The notes under the pieces are model-generated. The model had not been told where the DNA came from, made no database searches, and saw only the letters and a program-made list of their open reading frames with translations. From Methanobacteriota archaeon (GTDB lineage: Archaea; Thermoplasmatota; Poseidoniia; Poseidoniales; Poseidoniaceae), in the NCBI GenBank assembly GCA_002689565.1, contig NZGQ01000008.1, forward strand, positions 1 to 7,634: a stretch of DNA of 7,634 bases, given 5' to 3'. Of the stretch, positions 1 through 5,780 are shown piece after piece (the first letter of the stretch is position 1; each line of letters starts with the position of its first letter). Both the position numbers and the translations under genes were made by a program.

Positions 1-80
1 TACAAGATGTATAAGAGACGAAAGCAATATTGTAATCCCCGGTAAAAACCAACCGATTCGAGCGATCTTTTGTTGATTAA
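1..80. other. Left-edge non-coding stretch, 3' flank of the SDR gene
   Basis: No convincing gene is visible here. The stretch lies downstream of the minus-strand dehydrogenase stop. It holds an A5 run at 44-48 (T5 on the minus strand) between a 4-bp inverted pair, CGGT at 40-43 and ACCG at 52-55. This could be a weak oligo-T archaeal terminator, but it is too small to call. A perfect 10-bp palindrome, TGATTAATCA, lies at 74-83 and includes the stop codon of the dehydrogenase. Positions 8-19 match 12 consecutive bases of the Tn5 mosaic end (see findings). Confidence 0.4.
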
Positions 81-1046
81 TCACCTGTATGCCCCCACAG
101 TATCAATTATACATTCGTCATATGATTTCCAACTTATTCCTAACTCTTTCTCTACTTTCTCATTTGAATATTTTGAGTCGCCTTTTGTAAATGATTTTGC
201 TGCGGATCTAGTTAGCAACCTTTTGCCCGTAAACAGCCCCATAAACCAGTCTTGTAAAACAACAACAGGAAGCAACCAAAGAGGGATGCCAAATCTTGGA
301 AACTTCATCTCTGGGTATAATTTCCTTGCTCGTTTTAGCAAATCATGTATGTTACCATCCTGGTAAGGGGCAAGCACGTATCTGCCATTTGCATCATCGA
401 TTTCATAGGCTAGACGATGTGCAGTAGCCACGTCATCCACATGAACAAATGCTAGTGGAATTTTTGGGACTACGGGATACTTTCCTTTCATAGCATCACC
501 AATAATGTCAGTCGTTGGCGTAGGTCTGGAAAATGAACCACCTAGTACCCCACTTGGATTGATTACTCTTAGGTCGAGACCTAATTCTTCTGCCAACTCC
601 CAAGCACGCTTTTCGGATTCTGTTTTAGCTCTGGTATAGGGTAGGGAAAAATTCTCATTCCAATTTGATTCATTCTTCACAACTCCCTTTGGTGTAACTC
701 CTATTGCTGCAACAGACGAAGTGTATACTATGCGCTTTATTCCTTCAGCAGCAGCAGCTCTCAGTACATTTTCAGTACCTTGATTCGCAGTATCTAGAAT
801 AAGTTGTCCATCTCCACTTGTTGCATAAATTGTAGCCAAGTGGAAAAGGCCGGTTGCTCCTTTGAGGGCTTTTGGCCAGTCTTTAGAATTGAGCACGTCT
901 GCTTCAACAAATTCCATGGCTAAGTCAGGAGCCTTATCAATGGAGCGTACAGTTCCTCTTACTGTGTAACCTTCCTCAATTAATTGACGAGCAAGATTGT
1001 TGCCGATGTGCCCATTAACACCGGTTACGACAACAAGACCATCCAT
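81..1046 (-). CDS. Extended short-chain dehydrogenase/reductase (NAD-dependent epimerase / dihydroflavonol-reductase-like)
   Basis: This is a cytoplasmic NAD(P)-dependent oxidoreductase of 321 residues, the usual length for extended SDRs. The N-terminal Rossmann motif TGVNGHIG is at residues 8-15. The catalytic elements are YTSS at about 108-111 and YTRAK (Tyr137, Lys141). The substrate-side motif NPSGVLG is at 163-169 and HVDDVA, typical of the dihydroflavonol reductase/3-beta-HSD branch, is at 202-207. A hydrophobic stretch at about 252-272 may touch the membrane, as in some steroid-dehydrogenase relatives, but a soluble enzyme is equally possible. The C-terminal pattern KYSNEKVEKELGISW is the standard extended-SDR tail. 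The start was set at 1046 because the Rossmann strand begins three residues later. The open frame continues to 1193, but that would add 49 residues without SDR character and overlap cysS. The substrate is unknown: a sugar nucleotide, sterol-like or small carbonyl compound is possible. It is divergent from cysS and there is no operon partner in view. Confidence 0.9.
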   Translation of the reverse strand: MDGLVVVTGVNGHIGNNLARQLIEEGYTVRGTVRSIDKAPDLAMEFVEADVLNSKDWPKALKGATGLFHLATIYATSGDGQLILDTANQGTENVLRAAAAEGIKRIVYTSSVAAIGVTPKGVVKNESNWNENFSLPYTRAKTESEKRAWELAEELGLDLRVINPSGVLGGSFSRPTPTTDIIGDAMKGKYPVVPKIPLAFVHVDDVATAHRLAYEIDDANGRYVLAPYQDGNIHDLLKRARKLYPEMKFPRFGIPLWLLPVVVLQDWFMGLFTGKRLLTRSAAKSFTKGDSKYSNEKVEKELGISWKSYDECIIDTVGAYR

Positions 1047-1070
1047 GTCACTCCGACCACCTATGCCCTT

Positions 1071-1079
1071 TGAATCATA
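1071..1079 (-). promoter_or_regulatory. Weak TATA-like box for the SDR gene
   Basis: The minus strand reads GTATGATTC here, centred about 29 nt upstream of the ATG at 1046. That is roughly the spacing expected for an archaeal TATA box serving a leaderless or near-leaderless transcript. The match to an AT-rich TATA consensus is poor and no ribosome binding site is visible. The call rests on spacing alone. Confidence 0.2.
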
Positions 1080-1089
1080 CCATTGTTTG

Positions 1090-1097
1090 AATATATG
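1090..1097 (+). promoter_or_regulatory. TATA-like box for cysS
   Basis: The sequence AATATATG is the only strongly AT-rich patch in the 70-bp divergent gap. Its centre lies about 24 nt upstream of the cysS ATG at 1117. Archaeal TATA boxes usually sit about 25 nt upstream of the transcription start, so transcription would begin at or very near the ATG. No Shine-Dalgarno-like GGAGG or GGTGA precedes the ATG (the bases are CCCCCACCAGCA), which agrees with a leaderless mRNA. Confidence 0.5.
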
Positions 1098-1116
1098 TGT
1101 GCTACCCCCACCAGCA

Positions 1117-2598
1117 ATGCCTCTGAGAGTACATGACACTCGGCGCCGGGAAAAGGTGGACTTTACCACCATGAATCCTGGAATTGTAAACATGTACGTC
1201 TGTGGCGTAACAGTATACGACTTGTGTCATCTAGGGCATGCTCGGTGCTATCTCTCATTCGACTTAATCCATCGTTGGTTGGAAAAATCTGGTTATGATG
1301 TAAACTACGTTCAAAATTTCACCGATATTGATGACAAAATCATCAACCGGGCTAATGAAACAGGCCAGGATTGGCGTGAATTGGTTGATAATAACATAGC
1401 GACATATTATCGGGATATGGACGCATTAAACATACTGAGAGCAGATTCCTATCCTCGATGTACTGAATATGTAGATGATATGATTCGGATAACTGAAGAT
1501 CTAATCGAAAAAGGAAATGCTTACTCATCAGATGATGGTGTTTACTTTAGCGTCGAGAGTGCACCTGAAAAATATGGACAATTGACTGGCCAGAATATCG
1601 ATGCAGTTCGTAGTGGTGCTGGTGGAAGGGTAGAAAGAACAGGTTCAGGCAAAAGAGATCACAAGGATTTCGCACTATGGAAGAAAGCGAAGCCGGGCGA
1701 ACCCACTTGGGATTCACCTTGGGGACCGGGGCGTCCTGGATGGCACATCGAGTGTACTGCGATGAGTATGGATGCCTTTGGAACCCAGTTCGATATTCAT
1801 GGGGGCGGACACGATCTCTTATTCCCTCACCATGAAGCAGAAATTTTCCAAGGTGAATGTCATACAGGATGTTCCCCAGTAGTACACCATTGGCTACACA
1901 ACGGCTTTGTGAATATCGATGGAGAAAAGATGAGTAAATCTCTTGGTAACTTCTGGACAATCAAGGAGATATTAGAGAAGGTAGACCCACTGGTATTACG
2001 ATTCTCGCTAATCAATGCTCATTATCGCTCACCAATTGATATGAATGAACAGTTACTGAAAGATGCAGAAAAGAACCATTCAAGGCTTGTAGCTGTTTAC
2101 AAAGCGGCTCTGGAACTGGTTGGAGTAAACTGCCCCCCGCTTCCTGAAGGTGACATAACATCGCAAGTTCCCTTGGTGAAGAGTCTTGGACTGCTGGAAA
2201 AAATGGCTCAAGGTTTCGCTATCGCAATGGATGATGATTTCAATTCTAGAGAAGCATGTGCAAAGGTGCTTGGAGCGATTAGAGAAATGAGCAAGATGCT
2301 TGGTTCTCTTGAGGGTGATGATTTGGGTGCTTATGCCCAGCATTGTGTAGAATGGCTTGAGGACACTGCAGACTCAGTACTTGGTGTTCTTCCTACTAGA
2401 GAACAAACTCTGGCCGAGCCAGAAGATGACCCAAGAAGGGCGGAAATCGCTGACAAGGTAGAGGCTCTTCTCACGAAGAGAAATGAGGCAAGAGCAGCTA
2501 AGGATTGGTCAGCAGCAGATGCGATTCGTGACGAATTAGCAGAATTGGGTGTAGTAGTAACCGATACTGCAGAAGGCCCAATTTGGGATTTAGTCTAA
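1117..2598 (+). CDS. cysS: Cysteinyl-tRNA synthetase (CysRS), class I
   Basis: This enzyme charges tRNA-Cys with cysteine, using ATP, in the cytoplasm. It is 493 residues long, a little longer than the roughly 460 typical of bacterial CysRS. The class I signature appears as HLGH at residues 38-41, after MYVCGVTVYDLC, and as KMSKS at 271-275. The four zinc ligands that select cysteine are all present by comparison with the E. coli enzyme: Cys29, Cys213 (in WHIEC), His238 and Glu242 (in FPHHEAE). The Rossmann catalytic core is followed by a helical DALR-type region. The conserved tail motif DWSAADAIRDELAELGVVV is near the C terminus (about residues 463-481). The start at 1117 matches the normal CysRS N terminus (MPLRVHDTRRRE). 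The frame stays open back to 997, but that part would overlap the divergent SDR gene and is not CysRS-like. A TATA-like box 24 nt upstream and no ribosome binding site suggest a leaderless transcript. The stop overlaps the convergent amidohydrolase gene by 4 nt. Confidence 0.97.
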   Translation: MPLRVHDTRRREKVDFTTMNPGIVNMYVCGVTVYDLCHLGHARCYLSFDLIHRWLEKSGYDVNYVQNFTDIDDKIINRANETGQDWRELVDNNIATYYRDMDALNILRADSYPRCTEYVDDMIRITEDLIEKGNAYSSDDGVYFSVESAPEKYGQLTGQNIDAVRSGAGGRVERTGSGKRDHKDFALWKKAKPGEPTWDSPWGPGRPGWHIECTAMSMDAFGTQFDIHGGGHDLLFPHHEAEIFQGECHTGCSPVVHHWLHNGFVNIDGEKMSKSLGNFWTIKEILEKVDPLVLRFSLINAHYRSPIDMNEQLLKDAEKNHSRLVAVYKAALELVGVNCPPLPEGDITSQVPLVKSLGLLEKMAQGFAIAMDDDFNSREACAKVLGAIREMSKMLGSLEGDDLGAYAQHCVEWLEDTADSVLGVLPTREQTLAEPEDDPRRAEIADKVEALLTKRNEARAAKDWSAADAIRDELAELGVVVTDTAEGPIWDLV

Positions 2599-5500
2599 TC
2601 CTTTGGTGGCTCTAGCGGTGGAAGTTCAGGAACAAACGATTCTGATTTATCTTCTTCATCGTTTTCGTTGAGTCCACCTCTTTCTCTTGAAACAGCAATT
2701 GTTGCAATAGCAACTAAGAAGATTATACCCATGACTATTGTAAGGGTCAACACAGGGTCTGAGTCATCAGATTTTGCGCTGTCACCGGTCTCTTCATCGC
2801 AAATTCCAGTGCAAGTTTCCTCGCCAGAATTATTGTTTTCTGTAGAGTCATTATTATCTTCAAATTGGCAGGTTCCATCATCCTGATCGGCATTAGAATT
2901 GTAGTTCATAGCGCTTGAATCTGTACAACCAAGTACAGGTGTTGTGCCAGTATTTCCACCATCGCCATTATTTGAGCCACCATTATTATTTGAATCTCCA
3001 ATGAATGGTCTATCACCGTTTGCGTCATATTGTACGTCATAGTAATCGTACAATTTGGTCATATCGATGTGATAATTAGCGTGAGCAGAACGGTTCACTA
3101 CATCGAAGAATCTGTCATCCCCCATCGTGTAAATAGGGTCAACTGTCATGGATTTCAGATGATTTACATTGTCTCGATAATCTCCATCAAAAGTTGTAGC
3201 TAACCAGTCTTCAATCTGTGAATCACTCATTCCATCAACATCATTCCAGTGTTCCTTGATGTCATCGAAATCGTTTAGCATAGCCATTGCGAGGCCTGAT
3301 TCAATGCTTTCCCAAGTAATCATACCGTCTACTTCAGAGGTAGATGTTACATCGATCGCCTTAGTAAATCCAGGTCCGTTGATGTATTCCCAGTCATCGC
3401 CTTTCATATCTGTCATCAAATCGATATCTCCGAATACAGGCTTTCCTTGCACTACAGTCAGTCTAACATCAGGGTCTATCGCTTCAATCATGTTGCGGTA
3501 CGGGTCTTCATGGAATGTGTCAATCACAACTAAATCTGCATACATGCCAGTTTTTATTTGCCCAACAAAACTACCCCAGTTGCTTATCTCTGCAGCGTTG
3601 CAAGTTACCATTTCCACCAGTTCATAATCAGAGAAGTGGTTATCGAGAATTTCACTATTCCACATATCTGCAATCTTTAGTTCGTGCAAGTTATTTTTGG
3701 TACCGCTTGGGCCCCAATCTGGTGCAATTGAGATTGTGATTCCTGCATTATCTGCGGCAACAACATCGGTTGTATCTCCATACAGTACTAGGTTTGAGAA
3801 TGGTGACCAAACCAAGCCTGCACCTGTTGTTCCCATCTTGTTGAACTGGCTTTGGTCCATACCGGTGCCGTGAATTACAACAGTTTCATCCATAATCAGT
3901 CCTTTTTCCCAAAGTATGTCGAACTCAGCTTTACTGCTTGAGTCTACGCCTTCGGAAAGGTGTACAAACCAAGCATTAAGTGAACCTGAAACATTTTTGT
4001 CAATAATGTACTGTGCATTATAGTCTTCATCAGTTGGTCCACATACTGCACATGTGTACATTCCATCCTGTCCGAAATTGTACATCTCAACATTTCTAGA
4101 AAGCATACTATCCCATGCATCAGTGTTACTGCTTGGAGAACCTTGGACAGCAGTAACTCCTCCTGCAACGGCTTGTACTTCTGCATACTTCATTTGTTCA
4201 GAAGACATATCCCACCTGTCACGGTCTTGAACGTTGTTTTTCATCCAAGTAATACTTGGCCCATAATCCCAATTATTGCCCCACTGGTAGCGATTTGTGT
4301 ATCCGCCCTCTTCTGACTTTTGTGAATCAGAAAGGTGAACTTCGAAGTCCCACACTGGGATGTGATTGTAATGCATGTGATTGTGAAGATCGATAAGTCC
4401 AGGGTAAATTGTGGCCCCAGTGTCGTACACAGTTACATCGTCTGTATTGATCGGTGGTATTTGCCCGTCTGACCACACAGCGATGATGACTCCATCTTCA
4501 ATCATTACATTTCCATTCTCAATTACATTGTTTATGCCAGTCATAGTGACAACTCGTCCCTTGAGTATGTACTTTGATTCAGAGGTATCTCCCAGCATGT
4601 AACAAGTGCCTTGTCTTTCGGCAGGGTTGGCATCACCAGTTCCCAGTGTCCCATCTTCATTCATTGTGTATGCAACATCGTAAAACGAGTCCTCTGCAGG
4701 GTATTTGACCATGCTTTGTGTCTCACCAGTTGTATCTTTCAGCACTGCAAAATCATCTTCGAAATAATCAAACACGATTTGGGTTTTTGAGCGGTAGAAG
4801 GTCATAGATTCACCAGCGGAGATTGTTGTATTCCAACCGATTGAACAGGGCGCACTGCCGCCTTCAGGGTTGTCATCTAGTATCCAATCGGAAATGTCCA
4901 CATCACTAGTTCCATCATTGGTTAGTTGGATGTATTGTTCGCTATTTGTCCAGACCTCTCCATCTCCATCAAGATCGATTCCACCATAATCTTCGCCTGA
5001 AGAAGAGGCTAGTATTTCGGAGATTCTAACTCCAAGATAGTTGCTCTCACTGATTGACCATTCTCCAACACTTCCCGAACTATTTCCGCCAGAGTTGCCA
5101 CCGCCAGAATTGCCGTTGCCTGAGTTGTCGTTATCTCCTACAGTACAGGTTCCTTGATTGGCAGCCGGGTTAGGGTCAGCTTTTACAAGCGCTCCTGCCT
5201 CTCCAGTAGTGTACACCTTATCCCATTCTGAATCATAACCTGGGTAATTGAATTCACTCTGTAAAGTTCCATCTGAATCACTTAGTGAGACAGTATCTCC
5301 ATCAAAAAAGTCCAACTCGATTTGTGTATCTGCGCGATAGAAAGTTATCGATTCGCCTGCAGCAAGGGTAAGATTACCGATTGTACAAGGTGCGCTTCCA
5401 CCACTTGCTATGTCGTCAATGGTCCAATTTGACAGGCTTATGTCTGTATTGCCATCATTTGTGATCATGATATATTGGTCGCTTTCTCGGTTGATTTGTC

Positions 5501-5678
5501 CATCACCGTTCCAATCAGTACCATTGTGGGATGCATCATTTGGAGAAACAAGTATTTCAGAAATCATCACTCCTTTGTAATCATTGGAATTTATGCTCCA
5601 AGTGCCAGTATCTGCACTAACCAAACCGGTTGGTAGTGTTGCAATGATTAGAATTAGAGCAATCAAGGCTTTGCGCAT
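2595..5678 (-). CDS. Exported, membrane-anchored amidohydrolase with two N-terminal lamin-tail-like domains
   Basis: This is a 1027-residue cell-surface protein. Residues 1-22 are a Sec signal peptide (MRKALIALILI core, likely cut after VSA). Two lamin-tail-like domains follow, at about 27-178 and 207-359, joined by a Gly/Asn/Ser linker (about 181-205). The amidohydrolase barrel covers about 369-751. Its metal ligands are all visible: His432 and His434 (LHNH), His573 (HLSEG, with Glu576), His603 (VIHGTG) and Asp654 (APDWG). No carboxylated-lysine position is evident, so it resembles the mononuclear cytosine-deaminase/TRZ-ATZ type. An unrecognised region (752-890) follows, then an Asn/Gly linker, a GCTD…DDGTC motif (917-937), a transmembrane helix (about 975-996) and a short charged cytoplasmic tail. 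The substrate is unknown: it could be a cyclic amide, deaminated heterocycle or dipeptide. An alternative ATG at 5702 would add MLLLSRPN in front of the signal peptide. The start at 5678 was preferred because it gives a textbook n-region. The gene is divergent from the S15 lipoprotein gene. Confidence 0.88.
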   Translation of the reverse strand: MRKALIALILIIATLPTGLVSADTGTWSINSNDYKGVMISEILVSPNDASHNGTDWNGDGQINRESDQYIMITNDGNTDISLSNWTIDDIASGGSAPCTIGNLTLAAGESITFYRADTQIELDFFDGDTVSLSDSDGTLQSEFNYPGYDSEWDKVYTTGEAGALVKADPNPAANQGTCTVGDNDNSGNGNSGGGNSGGNSSGSVGEWSISESNYLGVRISEILASSSGEDYGGIDLDGDGEVWTNSEQYIQLTNDGTSDVDISDWILDDNPEGGSAPCSIGWNTTISAGESMTFYRSKTQIVFDYFEDDFAVLKDTTGETQSMVKYPAEDSFYDVAYTMNEDGTLGTGDANPAERQGTCYMLGDTSESKYILKGRVVTMTGINNVIENGNVMIEDGVIIAVWSDGQIPPINTDDVTVYDTGATIYPGLIDLHNHMHYNHIPVWDFEVHLSDSQKSEEGGYTNRYQWGNNWDYGPSITWMKNNVQDRDRWDMSSEQMKYAEVQAVAGGVTAVQGSPSSNTDAWDSMLSRNVEMYNFGQDGMYTCAVCGPTDEDYNAQYIIDKNVSGSLNAWFVHLSEGVDSSSKAEFDILWEKGLIMDETVVIHGTGMDQSQFNKMGTTGAGLVWSPFSNLVLYGDTTDVVAADNAGITISIAPDWGPSGTKNNLHELKIADMWNSEILDNHFSDYELVEMVTCNAAEISNWGSFVGQIKTGMYADLVVIDTFHEDPYRNMIEAIDPDVRLTVVQGKPVFGDIDLMTDMKGDDWEYINGPGFTKAIDVTSTSEVDGMITWESIESGLAMAMLNDFDDIKEHWNDVDGMSDSQIEDWLATTFDGDYRDNVNHLKSMTVDPIYTMGDDRFFDVVNRSAHANYHIDMTKLYDYYDVQYDANGDRPFIGDSNNNGGSNNGDGGNTGTTPVLGCTDSSAMNYNSNADQDDGTCQFEDNNDSTENNNSGEETCTGICDEETGDSAKSDDSDPVLTLTIVMGIIFLVAIATIAVSRERGGLNENDEEDKSESFVPELPPLEPPKD
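2868..2930 (-). other. Cys-framed GCTD…DDGTC surface motif within the amidohydrolase
   Basis: This 21-residue segment begins GCTDSSAMNYN and ends DQDDGTC, with Cys at each end (918 and 937). Similar Asp/Asn-rich motifs recur, often in tandem, near the C termini of secreted proteins of marine archaea and Bacteroidetes. Here there is a single copy between low-complexity Asn/Gly/Ser linkers and just outside the membrane helix. The two Cys probably form a disulfide, and the acidic residues could bind calcium; both points are inference. Confidence 0.65.
4602..5060 (-). repeat. Second lamin-tail-like domain repeat
   Basis: This encodes the second copy of a roughly 150-residue unit, from WSISESNYLGVRISEIL to AERQGTC. 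It follows the lamin-tail (LTD) pattern: ISEIL strand, EQYIQLTNDG, then DISDWILDD, GESMTFYR and a late acidic strand. It carries a DLDGDGEV loop (residues 235-242) resembling a calcium-binding loop. It also has a Cys pair (278 and 359) at the same places as in the first copy. The copies are clearly related in protein but diverged in DNA, so the duplication is old. Confidence 0.7.
5145..5600 (-). repeat. First lamin-tail-like domain repeat
   Basis: This encodes the first copy of the unit, from WSINSNDYKGVMISEIL to AANQGTC, immediately after the signal peptide. The lamin-tail landmarks are DQYIMITNDGNTDISLSNW, GGSAPC and GESITFYRADTQIELDFF. A DWNGDGQI loop (residues 55-62) sits where the second copy has DLDGDGEV. 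Cys98 and Cys178 match the second copy's pair. Lamin-tail domains are found in nuclear lamins and in many secreted prokaryotic hydrolases, where they are thought to help attachment to surfaces or ligands. Confidence 0.7.
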
Positions 5679-5720
5679 GTTTGGTCGAGAGAGTAACAGC
5701 ACATGAAGTAACCTACTCCC

Positions 5721-5729
5721 GGATATGTT
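5721..5729 (-). promoter_or_regulatory. TATA-like box for the amidohydrolase gene
   Basis: The minus strand reads AACATATCC, centred about 47 nt before the ATG at 5678 and about 23 nt before the in-frame ATG at 5702. A start of transcription near 5700 would give either a roughly 20-nt leader for the downstream ATG or a leaderless message from the upstream one. No Shine-Dalgarno sequence is seen before either ATG. Confidence 0.3.
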
Positions 5730-5731
5730 AG

Positions 5732-5748
5732 TTTACATCAATACGATA
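5732..5748 (+). promoter_or_regulatory. Possible AT-rich promoter element for the S15 lipoprotein gene
   Basis: TTTACATCAATACGATA is the most AT-rich patch between the two divergent genes on this side. A TATA element here would place transcription start about 10-20 nt upstream of the ATG at 5781. No clear ribosome binding site lies in the final 20 bases. It sits next to the opposite-strand TATA-like box, so the two promoters would be nearly back to back. Confidence 0.2.
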
Positions 5749-5780
5749 GCCTCAAAACCCACCTCAGTTGCCCGTGGTAT

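Noticed and set aside
70..366. 98-codon plus-strand open frame over the SDR 3' half
   Set aside because: It is a shadow of the SDR gene, with no motif and no upstream signal.
997..1116. N-terminal extension of the cysS reading frame (40 extra residues)
   Set aside because: It lies over the SDR start and the divergent promoter, is rich in Pro/Thr as expected of antisense frames, and CysRS normally starts close to the MYVCG strand.
1047..1193. N-terminal extension of the SDR reading frame (49 extra residues)
   Set aside because: It overlaps the cysS start, has no SDR-like sequence, and the Rossmann strand begins right after the Met at 1046.
1547..1960. 137-codon minus-strand open frame inside cysS
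   Set aside because: It is entirely antisense to the conserved catalytic core of CysRS and shows no recognisable domain.
3256..3627. 123-codon plus-strand open frame inside the amidohydrolase gene
   Set aside because: It is antisense to conserved barrel sequence, Ser/Thr/Ile-rich and without domain character.
5692..5712. Direct repeat AGTAAC at 5692-5697 and 5707-5712 in the divergent control region
   Set aside because: Six bases repeated once at 15-bp spacing is expected by chance too often to call an operator.
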